A model generated the notes under the pieces. That model saw nothing but the letters and a program-made list of their open reading frames with translations. It ran no database searches and had not been told where the DNA came from. A stretch of DNA of 64,000 nucleotides, from the NCBI RefSeq assembly GCF_001976145.1, contig NZ_MOXD01000002.1, positions 496,001 through 560,000 on the forward strand, read 5' to 3'. The stretch comes from Serratia oryzae (lineage in GTDB: Bacteria > Pseudomonadota > Gammaproteobacteria > Enterobacterales > Enterobacteriaceae). This document shows, piece by piece, positions 46,358 through 54,930 of this stretch (the stretch's first letter is position 1; every line of letters begins with the position of its first letter). The position numbers were made by a program, and so were the translations under genes.

Positions 46358-47365
46358 TTATTTACGCGCATCCAACAACTGCTGAGCGTTGTCGGCGGTC
46401 ACCACGGTCCATGGAATGTAGTAATGCTTCTGTGTACCACCATCCCACTTCATCTCTTGTGCGTACTGCTGCCAGATATCGGACTGCGGCTGGTAGCTCT
46501 CGCCTTTTACCGCACGCAGCGCCACGTCGATAGACCCCTGGATCTGGCCTTTCGCATCTTGCAGGATGGAAACCATTTCCCCGGCCTGTACAGCATGAAT
46601 GGCGTCGGACACACCGTCTACTCCGGCAATAGCGAAGTCTTTCACGTTCAGGCCCGCGCCTTTGATGGCTTCAATGGCACCCAGCGCCATTTCATCGTTC
46701 TGACCAATCACGCCGTTGATTTTGCCGCGGTGTTTTTGCAGCCAGTTTTCCATCAGCGGCTGGGCTTCGGCGCGCGACCAGTTAGCGGTTTTACGTTCCA
46801 ACACCGTCACCTGGCCTGCGCCGCACTCCGCGATGGCTTTGTCGTTCCCTTTACCGCGTTGGATTTCACCGCTGCCGCCTTTCGGGCCTTCGATGATCAC
46901 CACGTTCACCTTGTGGTTCTTACAGTCGAGCTTATCCAGTACCGCTTTGGCTTCAAGATAGCCGCCAAGTTCGTCGTTAGAAACCACTTCGGCAGTCATC
47001 TCTTCGGTATTCAACCGTGCATTTGTCACCACCACCGGGATTTTGGCTGCGTTGGCGTTGGTGACGATATCGATATTCGCTTCAAAATCCATCGGGTTGA
47101 CGATAATCGCATCGGCACGCGTCTGGATGGCGGTTGCTGCCTGATCGTTCTGCACTGAGGCATCGTAACGCCCGTCATAGAAGGTCAGCACGGCTTCACC
47201 GCTTTTCACCGCAGGATGTTCTTTACCGTATCTCTCCATCAACTGCACGAATTCAGCTTTGTTGCCGTACATCAGTACCGCAATTTTGGTTGGTGCAGCC
47301 TGGGCGGCCGCCATACTGCCGATCATCATGGCTGAAGCAAACAAGGCAATTTTAGTTTTATTCAT
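46358..47365 (-). CDS. Sugar ABC transporter periplasmic binding protein (RbsB-like)
   Basis: A 335-residue protein with signal peptide MNKTKIALFASAMMIGSMAA ending AQA/AP. The type I periplasmic fold is shown by KIAVLMYGNKAEFVQLMERY, DAIIVNPMDFEANIDIVTNA, NGVIGQNDEMALGAIEAIKG and FAIAGVDGVSDAIHAVQAGE. From its operon (xylulokinase, xylitol dehydrogenase) the ligand is probably a pentitol or pentose such as xylitol or D-lyxose. ATG at 47365 has AGGAG upstream. A TATACCC repeat separates it from the permease gene. Confidence 0.88.
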   Translation of the reverse strand: MNKTKIALFASAMMIGSMAAAQAAPTKIAVLMYGNKAEFVQLMERYGKEHPAVKSGEAVLTFYDGRYDASVQNDQAATAIQTRADAIIVNPMDFEANIDIVTNANAAKIPVVVTNARLNTEEMTAEVVSNDELGGYLEAKAVLDKLDCKNHKVNVVIIEGPKGGSGEIQRGKGNDKAIAECGAGQVTVLERKTANWSRAEAQPLMENWLQKHRGKINGVIGQNDEMALGAIEAIKGAGLNVKDFAIAGVDGVSDAIHAVQAGEMVSILQDAKGQIQGSIDVALRAVKGESYQPQSDIWQQYAQEMKWDGGTQKHYYIPWTVVTADNAQQLLDARK

Positions 47366-47395
47366 TACTTTCTCCTGGGAGGGTTGTTGCAGGTT

Positions 47396-47536
47396 TATAC
47401 CCTTCATACTTCAAGTTGCATGTGCGTTGGCTTTGTTACTCGACCCATCCGTGGGCCTCGCCCCTCTGGGCCAGCGCAAGCGCTGTTCAAAAACGCACTG
47501 CGTTTCTGTCAAGCAACTCGAATTATTTTGGGTAAT
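47396..47536 (+). repeat. Interspersed TATACCC repeat, copy 3, inside the sugar transporter operon
   Basis: About 141 bases from TATACCCTTCATACTTCAAG to ATTATTTTGGGTAAT. It contains GTGCGTTGGCTTTGTTACTC and a CAGCGCAAGCGCTG hairpin. It fills the gap between the binding-protein and permease genes. Its right end touches the permease stop codon (TTA on this strand at 47536-47538), so it may have altered that end. Confidence 0.85.
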
Positions 47537-48573
47537 TAATCGCGTTGTTGCTTACGCGATGGGTCAAGCAATACGGCGACGACAATCAAGGCGCCTTTAA
47601 TGATTTGTTGGTAATACGACTGCACGCCGAGCAGATCGAGGCCGTTATTCATTACCCCGATAATCAGCACGCCGAAGAAAGTCCCTACCAGCGTACCGAC
47701 GCCACCGGCCATGCTGGTGCCGCCAATCACTACCGCAGCGATGGCATCCAGCTCATAGCCTGCGCCGGCGTTGGTTTGTGCCGAGCCGGTACGGGCGGTG
47801 AGGATCAACCCCGCAATGCCCGCCAGCGCACCACAGAGGGTGTATACCAGCACTTTAATGCGGGTGACGTTAATGCCTGAGGTGCGAGCGCTTTTCGGGT
47901 TACCGCCAACTGCGTAAACGTAGCGGCCAAAGATGGTTTTATTCAGCAGCAGCCAGGCGAGGGCAAACAGCAGAATGAAGATAATCACTGGCACTGGAAT
48001 ACCGGCGGTATAGCCGTTACCCAGCCAGCGGAAATCGTTGTTCAACTGCGAAACCGGATTGCCATCGGTGGTCAGCATGGTCAACCCGCGCGCTGCGGAG
48101 AGCATCCCCATGGTGACGATGAACGGTTGCAGACGATAACGGGCTAACACCGTGCCGTTGATCAACCCGCAGACGATGCCGATACCCAGCGCGACAATCA
48201 GCGGCATCATCACCGCCGTCGCGGTATCGCCAATCGCCAGCCCGCTGTTATTGGTGGCGAAACGGGCGGCGACGATGCCACTGAGTGCCAGCACCGAACC
48301 GACCGACAGATCCACCCCGGCGGTGATAATGACGAAGGTCATGCCAATCGCCAGAATGCCGTTGATAGAAACCTGGCGCAGCACAATCAGCATGTTTTCA
48401 TTACTGAGAAAATAGTTACTGCTCCAGGCACCTTGAGCCAGTTGATATTCGCCAATCAGCGCCACGATCAGGCACAGGGCGAAGAAGGCGATGATAATGC
48501 CGTACTTGTGCATACGGCGCTTATTGCGGGTGAAAAACGATGCCCCTGGTGCTAAGGAGTGGGTACTGTTCAT
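47536..48573 (-). CDS. Sugar ABC transporter permease (RbsC-like)
   Basis: A 345-residue inner-membrane protein with about nine hydrophobic helices. IGMTFVIITAGVDLSVGSVL, VYAVGGNPKSARTSGINV and AVVIGGTSMAGGVGTLVGTF are hallmarks of the RbsC/AraH family. It forms the channel for the sugar delivered by the binding protein. The start follows AGAGAGATAATAAC. It comes 15 bases after the ATPase gene in transcription order. The C-terminus (DPSRKQQRD) ends where the repeat begins. Confidence 0.9.
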   Translation of the reverse strand: MNSTHSLAPGASFFTRNKRRMHKYGIIIAFFALCLIVALIGEYQLAQGAWSSNYFLSNENMLIVLRQVSINGILAIGMTFVIITAGVDLSVGSVLALSGIVAARFATNNSGLAIGDTATAVMMPLIVALGIGIVCGLINGTVLARYRLQPFIVTMGMLSAARGLTMLTTDGNPVSQLNNDFRWLGNGYTAGIPVPVIIFILLFALAWLLLNKTIFGRYVYAVGGNPKSARTSGINVTRIKVLVYTLCGALAGIAGLILTARTGSAQTNAGAGYELDAIAAVVIGGTSMAGGVGTLVGTFFGVLIIGVMNNGLDLLGVQSYYQQIIKGALIVVAVLLDPSRKQQRD

Positions 48574-48588
48574 GTTATTATCTCTCTG

Positions 48589-50094
48589 TTAAACCGCGAG
48601 TTTCATCAGTTCAGTCTGGGTAGCGTTGGCTGCCGTCAGCTCTCCGGCCAACTGGCCGTCGCGAAACACCAGAATGCGATCGCTCATGCCAATAATTTCC
48701 GACAGCTCGGACGAAACCATGATGATTCCCTTATTTTTCAGGGCGAATTCCGACATAAAGCGGTAGATCTCTTTCTTTGCCCCCACGTCGATGCCGCGTG
48801 TCGGCTCATCCAGCAACAGAACCTCAGGATCGAGCAACGCCCAGCGCCCCAGCACCACTTTTTGCTGATTCCCGCCGCTGAGATGACCGACGGGCTGTTC
48901 ACCGTCGTGAGTTTTTACGTTAAAACGTTCAATCATCTCTTGGGTGCGCACCTGCTCCTGCTTTTCATTGATAAAACCGGCGCGGCTGATATCCGCGAGC
49001 GAAGAGAGGTTGATGTTTTCGCTGACCGAGCGACACAGCACCAGACCGGTATCTTTACGATCCTCGGTGACATAGGCGATGCCGCAATCGATCGCTTCTT
49101 TGGGTGAGTGGCGGCCAAGCGTCTTATCTCCTAGCTGGATGGTGCCGCTATCAGCATGCTGAATGCCGAAAACCAGATCGAGAAACTCGCTGCGCCCGGA
49201 ACCAACCAGGCCATAGATACCGAGGATCTCGCCGCGCTTGAGCTGTAGGCTGATATCTTTGATCTTGTTGCGCCAGTTCAGGTTTTTCACTTCCATCATC
49301 ACTGCTTCGCCAGGCTGATTGAACTTGGCGAACTCGCTGTCGTACTCGCCGCCAATGATGTGCTCAATCAACTGCTCACGGGTGATATCCGCGATATAAC
49401 CTTCGTGAATGTATGCGCCATCGCGAAAGATGGTGTAACTGTCGGCAATCTGGAAAATCTCTGACAGGCGGTGTGAGACATAGATGATCCCTTTGCCCTT
49501 GGCCGCCAGGCGCGTGATGGTCTGGAAGATCTTCTGCGCATCTTCTTCACCAATCGCCGATGTGGGTTCATCCATAATGATGATGTCGGCGTTGGCGTGC
49601 GACAGCGCTTTGGCGATCTCCACCAGTTGCTGCTCGGCAACGCTCAAGTTGCGCATTTTCTCCGTAGCGTCGATATGGAATTCGAGCTCGTTGAGCAGGG
49701 CGGTGGTGCGCTGATTCAGCGTGGCGAAGTCAACAAAACCAAAGCGCCTGGGTTCGCGGCCAAGCCAGATGTTCTCTGCCACCGTCAGATCCGGGATCGC
49801 GCTCAATTCCTGCTGCACAATTGCCACTCCGGCATTCAATGCATCACGCGGATGGTGAAATTCGCAGCGTTCGCCGTTGATAAAGATGTCGCCGCCGTCG
49901 GGTTGAATAAAACCCATCAGGATGCTGAGAAATGTTGATTTACCCGCGCCGTTACCACCGCACAGTGCGTGGATCGAGCCACGGCGCAGACAGAACTCGG
50001 CGTTCTTTAATGCAACGACCGGGCCGAACGCTTTTTTGACTCCGGTGACTTCCAGCAGATAGGCAGGTTGTTGTGTATGCGGATCGCGTGTCAC
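48589..50094 (-). CDS. Sugar ABC transporter ATP-binding protein (RbsA-like, two ABC domains)
   Basis: A 501-residue tandem ABC ATPase of the RbsA/XylG type. The first domain has Walker A GGNGAGKST, IIMDEPTSAIGEEDAQKIFQ and the switch His in IIYVSHRLSEIF. The second has the usual degenerate Walker A GLVGSGRSE with LSGGNQQKVVLGRWA and LLLDEPTRGIDVGAKKEIY. It energises the permease. GTG start overlaps the xylulokinase stop (GTGA). Confidence 0.92.
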   Translation of the reverse strand: MTRDPHTQQPAYLLEVTGVKKAFGPVVALKNAEFCLRRGSIHALCGGNGAGKSTFLSILMGFIQPDGGDIFINGERCEFHHPRDALNAGVAIVQQELSAIPDLTVAENIWLGREPRRFGFVDFATLNQRTTALLNELEFHIDATEKMRNLSVAEQQLVEIAKALSHANADIIIMDEPTSAIGEEDAQKIFQTITRLAAKGKGIIYVSHRLSEIFQIADSYTIFRDGAYIHEGYIADITREQLIEHIIGGEYDSEFAKFNQPGEAVMMEVKNLNWRNKIKDISLQLKRGEILGIYGLVGSGRSEFLDLVFGIQHADSGTIQLGDKTLGRHSPKEAIDCGIAYVTEDRKDTGLVLCRSVSENINLSSLADISRAGFINEKQEQVRTQEMIERFNVKTHDGEQPVGHLSGGNQQKVVLGRWALLDPEVLLLDEPTRGIDVGAKKEIYRFMSEFALKNKGIIMVSSELSEIIGMSDRILVFRDGQLAGELTAANATQTELMKLAV

Positions 50095-51608
50095 AGTTGT
50101 ACCTCCGGATGAGTCTGTTGCAGGCGTTGCAGATACCGCTGATAAAGTGCGTTGTACTGCACCTGACGGGCGGCATCAGGCTGCGCGCGGGTAGAGGGAT
50201 CCAGTGAAACAAAGCGTTGGCACAGTTGTGCCAGCAACGCATTAGCATCCTGATGGGGGTTTTCTGCCAGCGTCGTTGCCCACATGGCCTGAATTGCGCC
50301 ACCCAGGGCGGCGGTTTCTTTAACGTTCAGGCACACGACCGGGCAACCCATCACATCGGCAACAATCTGCCGCCAACGTGCGCTACGGGCACCGCCACCG
50401 GTCAGGCGGATCTCGCGCGCTTCGATACCCTGGCGGCGGAACAGTTCGATGCCGTAGCGCAACCCGTAAGTGGCACTTTCCACGACCGCCATGCACAGGT
50501 TGGCGCGGGTAAAGTTATCGCTATCGAGGTTATGCAGGCTGGCGCGGGCGTGCGGCAACTGGGGGACGCGTTCGCCGTTGAAGAAGGGCAGCATTTCCAC
50601 GCCGCCGGCACCGGGAGTTGCCTGTTCCAGCAGCGCGTTAAAGCTGTGAATATCCTCATCCAGCAAGGTTTGTATTGAGGTAGTGGCTGAGGTGACATTC
50701 ATGGTGCAAATCAGCGGCAGCCAGCCGTTATTGCTGGAACAGAATCCGGCGATCATTTCAGATGCCGCAGAAACCGGCTCGGCGGACCAGGCGAATAGCG
50801 TACCGGAGGTGCCGAGACTCATGGTAACCGTGCCGGAGGTGATATTGCCGGAACCGATGGCCGCCATCATGTTATCGCCGCCGCCGGTGGAGACGCGGGT
50901 GGCAGGGCTGAGGCCCAATTTTGCCGCCGCTTCAGGGCGCAATGTGCCAATACAGCTTTCTGCGCTTCTGAGCGGTGGCAGTGCGTTCCACAACCGTCCG
51001 CTGTTATCGATCAGATCAACGGTGTATTGGTCCCACTGACGGGTGCGCACATTGAGCAGACCCGTGCCGGAGGCATCGCCATACTCGGCAACGCGCTCAC
51101 CGGTCAACCAGTAATTCAGGTAATCGTGGGGCAGCAGCACGCTGTGCAGACGTGCCCAACGTTCCGGGTGATGTGTCTTGAACCAAAGGATTTTCGACGC
51201 AGTGTAGCCAGTTGCCACCAGCAGACCCAATTTTTCCAGCGACCCCTGAATTCCGCCGAGTTGCTGCAACAAGCGTGCGTTTTCTGCCGCCGTTTCGGTA
51301 TCACACCAGAGCTTAACGCTGTGCAGCACGTTACCTTGCTCATCCAACGGCACGAATCCGTGTTGCTGGCCGGAGACGCCCAACCCCTTAATGGTATGAG
51401 CATCGACGCCCGCTTGAGCAACCGCTTGCTGAAAAGCGCTGACCAGTGCCTCTATCCACCAGTCGGCCTCCTGTTCGCGGCGGCCGTTGGAGTCGCTGAT
51501 AAGGCGATGAGGAGCGCTGCCCTCACCGAGGATCACGCCCTGTTCGCTGTCGACAATCACGACCTTCGTGCCTTGCGTACCGCAGTCTATACCAGCATAG
51601 AGCGTCAT
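50091..51608 (-). CDS. xylB: Xylulokinase (FGGY family)
   Basis: A 506-residue FGGY kinase: YAGIDCGTQGTKVVIVDSEQ (phosphate 1), GLGVSGQQHGFVPLDEQGN, GDASGTGLLNV, STGGGDNMMAAIGSGNI and LTGGGARSARWRQIVADVMG (adenosine site). QQHG and the overall pattern fit D-xylulose kinases. It would phosphorylate the D-xylulose formed by the dehydrogenase and isomerase encoded beside it. ATG at 51608 has GGAG upstream; the frame is open 28 codons further without resemblance. It lies four bases after the dehydrogenase gene. Confidence 0.9.
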   Translation of the reverse strand: MTLYAGIDCGTQGTKVVIVDSEQGVILGEGSAPHRLISDSNGRREQEADWWIEALVSAFQQAVAQAGVDAHTIKGLGVSGQQHGFVPLDEQGNVLHSVKLWCDTETAAENARLLQQLGGIQGSLEKLGLLVATGYTASKILWFKTHHPERWARLHSVLLPHDYLNYWLTGERVAEYGDASGTGLLNVRTRQWDQYTVDLIDNSGRLWNALPPLRSAESCIGTLRPEAAAKLGLSPATRVSTGGGDNMMAAIGSGNITSGTVTMSLGTSGTLFAWSAEPVSAASEMIAGFCSSNNGWLPLICTMNVTSATTSIQTLLDEDIHSFNALLEQATPGAGGVEMLPFFNGERVPQLPHARASLHNLDSDNFTRANLCMAVVESATYGLRYGIELFRRQGIEAREIRLTGGGARSARWRQIVADVMGCPVVCLNVKETAALGGAIQAMWATTLAENPHQDANALLAQLCQRFVSLDPSTRAQPDAARQVQYNALYQRYLQRLQQTHPEVQL

Positions 51609-51612
51609 AAAG

Positions 51613-52647
51613 TTACTCCATCTCCAGCATAATCTTGATGTCAGCAGCGTGCCCGGCGGCGGCGCGTTCGAAGGCGGCCACGCTGTCGGCAAATTTATAG
51701 GTTTGACTAATCAGTGGTTGAACGTGCAGTTTGCCGCTGCTGAGCAGGCGCAGCGTACGTGGATACATGTTGGCGTAACGGAAAATGGTCTTAAAGGTGA
51801 TCTCTTTCGCCTGCGCGGCAACGATGTCCAGCGGCGCGGCGTCAATCGGCATACCGACCAGTACGGCGGTGGCTCCAGGTGTGGCGTGCTCGGTCAGCGT
51901 GGCAATGGCAGCTTTTGCGCCGCTGCATTCGAAAACGATGTCAACACCGTTGCCGCTGGTTAACTCGGCGACCTTTTGCGCCAGGTTGCCGGTTTTAAGG
52001 TTGACCGCGTGCAGGCCATCATAATGCGCCGCGACTGCCAGCTTCTCATCAAACAGATCGCAAATGATCGCTTCAGAACAGCCGCCAGCCAGCGCCGCCA
52101 GAGCGGTAACGACGCCGATGGGACCTGCACCGATGATCAGTGCGATATCACCGGGTTTGATCGAGGCTTTAGTGGCGGCATGCATACCAATAGCCAATGG
52201 TTCAACCATGGCACCTTCGGCAAAGCTGACGTTGTCAGGCAGCTTGAAGGTGAAGGCCGCCGGGTGAATAACGCTTTCCCGCAAACAACCGTGGATCGGT
52301 GGCGTAGCCCAGAAACGGACGGCCGGGTCCAGGTTGTAGAGCCCTGCGCGCGATTGAGATGATTGAGGATCAGGAATGCCTGGTTCCATGCAAACACGGT
52401 CACCTGGTTGCAGATGGTGAACATTTTTACCGGTTGCCAATACAACACCAGCGGATTCATGCCCGAGAATCATTGGAGAATTGACCACGAAAGGCCCAAT
52501 ACGGCCATGCTGGTAGTAATGAACATCGCTGCCGCAGATACCGACAGAATGAATCTTGATATGCACATCGTTATCGCCGAGCACTTCATCAAACTGGCAA
52601 TCCTGGATGGCGATCTTACCTTTCTCTTCTAGGACCAATGCTTTCAT
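51613..52647 (-). CDS. Zinc-dependent xylitol/polyol dehydrogenase (MDR family)
   Basis: A 344-residue medium-chain dehydrogenase of the sorbitol/xylitol type. Catalytic zinc ligands are in [11 protein letters not shown] (Cys38) and LGHESAG (His63, Glu64); NAD site [15 protein letters not shown]. The loop normally carrying four structural-zinc Cys reads [20 protein letters not shown], with none of the Cys. It probably oxidises xylitol to D-xylulose. AAAGGATG precedes the ATG at 52647. First gene of the minus-strand operon, divergent from the lyxose isomerase gene. Confidence 0.87.
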   Translation of the reverse strand: MKALVLEEKGKIAIQDCQFDEVLGDNDVHIKIHSVGICGSDVHYYQHGRIGPFVVNSPMILGHESAGVVLATGKNVHHLQPGDRVCMEPGIPDPQSSQSRAGLYNLDPAVRFWATPPIHGCLRESVIHPAAFTFKLPDNVSFAEGAMVEPLAIGMHAATKASIKPGDIALIIGAGPIGVVTALAALAGGCSEAIICDLFDEKLAVAAHYDGLHAVNLKTGNLAQKVAELTSGNGVDIVFECSGAKAAIATLTEHATPGATAVLVGMPIDAAPLDIVAAQAKEITFKTIFRYANMYPRTLRLLSSGKLHVQPLISQTYKFADSVAAFERAAAGHAADIKIMLEME

Positions 52648-52671
52648 TTTTTCATCCTTTTGCATCATTTA

Positions 52672-52687
52672 ATGGTATCGATAACAT
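52672..52687. promoter_or_regulatory. LacI-type operator-like palindrome near the dehydrogenase start
   Basis: ATGGTATCGATAACAT, a near-palindrome centred on CG with one mismatched base pair per arm, 25 bases before the xylitol dehydrogenase start. It fits the LacI-family pattern and is a likely site for the regulator at 53668. Confidence 0.55.
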
Positions 52688-52829
52688 TCAAGTGAACAAG
52701 ATATTAAGCATTTGATAGCATCTGATATGTGATTTTGGTTGCACTTTTTAAATTAATGTTAACTTGCACCCATTTTATGGGAATGAATAGCCATAAAGAT
52801 CACAATAAGTCATCTTTCACTTTACTTAT

Positions 52830-52847
52830 AATGACAACGATTTCATT
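52830..52847. promoter_or_regulatory. Second LacI-type operator-like sequence near the lyxose isomerase start
   Basis: AATGACAACGATTTCATT, a partly symmetrical sequence centred on CG, 16 bases before the isomerase ATG. With the site at 52672 it could allow joint control of both divergent operons. Confidence 0.45.
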
Positions 52848-52862
52848 ACCATTGGAGAGGGG

Positions 52863-53408
52863 ATGATGCAGACACGACAAGAGGCAGTAGAACAGACCGT
52901 GATGTTTCTTGAGCGCTGTGGAATACAGTTGACTGACAGCGAGAAACAAATGATTGAGGTTGTGGATTTTGGCCTGCACGACTACCCCCGCTCGGGGCTA
53001 CAGTTACTGACTTATATCAACACACCGCGCTATTGTGCTAAAGAGCTAGTGCTGTTTTCACACCAGACCTGCCCCGAACATCGTCATCCGCCCTTTAACA
53101 ATACGCCGGGTAAACAAGAGACCTTTCGTTGCCGCTGGGGGGAGGTCTATCTGTTTGTTGAGGATGAAGAATTGACATTGAATACCGCTCAGGAGGAGCC
53201 TGTATGCGAGCCGCCAAAAGGTTTCGAGCAGTGGTATACCTGCCAGCGTTATATTTTATTGCGTGCAGGTGAGCAATACACCATTAATCCTAATACACGT
53301 CACTGGTTCCAGGCGGGGCAACGGGGAGCAGTGATTTCTGAGTTTTCCTCAGAAAGCCGTGATGATCTGGATATTTTCACCGATCCCAGTGTTAATCGTG
53401 TCGGTTAA
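52863..53408 (+). CDS. D-lyxose ketol-isomerase
   Basis: A 181-residue cupin-type protein matching D-lyxose isomerases (one has been characterised from Serratia proteamaculans). It contains CPEHRHPPFNNTPGKQETFR, with the His/His/Lys/Glu metal and catalytic set, WGEVYLFVEDE and EQYTINPNTRHWFQAGQRGA, with a further metal His. It converts D-lyxose to D-xylulose, which feeds the xylulokinase encoded across the divergent region. Two ATG codons (52863, 52866) follow GGAGAGG. The regulator gene is downstream, after a repeat. Confidence 0.85.
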   Translation: MMQTRQEAVEQTVMFLERCGIQLTDSEKQMIEVVDFGLHDYPRSGLQLLTYINTPRYCAKELVLFSHQTCPEHRHPPFNNTPGKQETFRCRWGEVYLFVEDEELTLNTAQEEPVCEPPKGFEQWYTCQRYILLRAGEQYTINPNTRHWFQAGQRGAVISEFSSESRDDLDIFTDPSVNRVG

Positions 53409-53431
53409 TGATGGAGTAAAATGGGAGCATT

Positions 53432-53603
53432 TATACTCGTCATACTTCAAGTTGCATGTGCGTTGGCTTTGTAACTCGGCCCCTTCGGGGCCGCTGCAAG
53501 CAGCGTTCAAATCTAGATTTGTCACCCCCAGTCACATAGTGGTCTATGCTCTTGGGGATTATGGGCCAGCGTTTGCCGCCTGACTGCAACGCGAAATATA
53601 TTA
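53432..53603 (+). repeat. Interspersed TATACCC-type repeat, copy 4 (degenerate ends)
   Basis: Starts TATACTCGTCATACTTCAAG and contains GTGCGTTGGCTTTG and the AAGCAGCGTTCAAATC...GATTTGTC module also seen in copy 2. The right end (TGCAACGCGAAATATAT) no longer has GGGTATA. It lies between the isomerase and regulator genes. Confidence 0.75.
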
Positions 53604-53667
53604 ATAGTGATAATATTTAATGATTCTTTTATGATACAAAATGACGCATTCCAGTCAGGAGTAAAAC

Positions 53668-54672
53668 GTGGCAGTTGAACGACCACAGAAAGCGACGCTT
53701 GAGAGCGTCGCGACGCTTGCAAATGTCAGCAAAATTACCGTATCCCGTGCTTTCTCCCAACCGGATAAAGTTCACCCCGAGACATTGCGTAGGATACTCA
53801 GCATGGCGGAGAGTGTCGGGTATGTGGTGAACAGGGCGGCACGTAATCTTCGGACTAATACGAGCAAAACGATAGGTATTGTCAATCCTGATATGACGAA
53901 CCCGTTTTTTGGTACGCTCACCAAGCTGATGACACTTGAGGCGCAAAAAGCGGGTTATGATACGCTGGCCTTTGACTCTTATGAGTCGCAGATGAATGAG
54001 GATCGTATCATCGATAAGCTGATTGGCTACAATGTGGACGCTATCATTTTATCGGTGCTCTCTTCTGATCGTAACTATCTGCCCGGTTATCTGAAAAATT
54101 TGGAAAAACTGGGTATTCCGGTGATTTTGGTTGACCGGGAACTGGTGGGGGCAGATTGCAGCGGCGTTTATATCGACAATCTCGACTGTGGGTTACAGGC
54201 TGGTCGCTATCTGATAGAGCAGCACTGCCAAAAGGTCGTGGTGGTTTCCGGGCCTGACGATTCTAATGTGGCAAGAGAGCGCATTACTGGGCTGACGGCG
54301 GCGTTGCAAGGTAAGGTGACGAGTCTGGATGTTATCTATGCGGATTTCTATATGGATGCTGCCTTGCAGGTGACAAGCGATTATCTCAGCCATCATCAGG
54401 CACCTGACTATTTTGTGGGTTGTAATAACCAGATTTCGTTAGGCATCATCAAGGCTTGTATGGACCACCAGCTCATTTTGATGAAAGACGTCTCGTTGTT
54501 CAGTATTGATGAAGTCTCTTATGCATCGATTTATGGGTTTAATTTCCCTTATATTTCCCATGATTTATATGAAATTGCCTGGCAGGCGGTAGGGTTGGCT
54601 ATCCGCCGGGCGGTGGATCACAATGTCAAGCCGGGGAAAGTTATTGTCAGAGGAAAACTGATCGCGGGGTAG
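53668..54672 (+). CDS. LacI-family transcriptional regulator of the pentose cluster
   Basis: A 334-residue LacI-type regulator. HTH: TLESVATLANVSKITVSRAF with hinge NRAARNLRT, then the periplasmic-binding-like sensor (TIGIVNPDMTNPFFGTLTKL, VDAIILSVLSS, VVSGPDDSNVARERITGL). GTG start with AGGAG six bases upstream. It very probably represses both the lyxose isomerase and the dehydrogenase-kinase-transporter operon until a pentose or pentitol binds. The inducer is not evident. It is the last gene of the cluster before gsiC. Confidence 0.88.
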   Translation: MAVERPQKATLESVATLANVSKITVSRAFSQPDKVHPETLRRILSMAESVGYVVNRAARNLRTNTSKTIGIVNPDMTNPFFGTLTKLMTLEAQKAGYDTLAFDSYESQMNEDRIIDKLIGYNVDAIILSVLSSDRNYLPGYLKNLEKLGIPVILVDRELVGADCSGVYIDNLDCGLQAGRYLIEQHCQKVVVVSGPDDSNVARERITGLTAALQGKVTSLDVIYADFYMDAALQVTSDYLSHHQAPDYFVGCNNQISLGIIKACMDHQLILMKDVSLFSIDEVSYASIYGFNFPYISHDLYEIAWQAVGLAIRRAVDHNVKPGKVIVRGKLIAG

Positions 54673-54930
54673 TTGATGGCCCCAGGTTCAAAATGCAGTC
54701 TTTCAGGTCATTGCTCGCTACACACAGGTATTTGACACCCGGCTTTTTGAGCGGCAGATAGAGAGCGTGAGTGTCAGAAAGTTTGTCATCCTTGGCAGTG
54801 TTTTTGGCTGTTTCGATGAGTCATGAAGATTGGCAAAGGGCAGAGAGAGGTTTGTTGAATCAGGGTGAGAGCAACAGACTCATTTGCAACCTCGCTGTAG
54901 GAGAGGGTTGGTTGAAGGGACTTGCACGCA
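54673..54930. other. Gap between the LacI-type gene and gsiC
   Basis: 258 bases with no gene. TTGACA at 54732-54737 is a perfect -35 box, but the -10 at the right distance (CAGATA, 54755-54760) is poor. GAAGGGA lies ten bases before the gsiC ATG. Since gsiCD are cut off from gsiAB, some promoter is expected here. No direct repeat shared with the gsiB end was seen. Confidence 0.5.

Noticed and set aside
46424-47158. 244-codon frame antisense to the sugar-binding protein gene
   Set aside because: Shadow frame; the sense protein has a signal peptide and clear family motifs.
46283-54930. Direct repeats or integrase marking the ends of the pentose cassette
   Set aside because: The ends were compared by eye and no duplicated target or recombinase gene was found.
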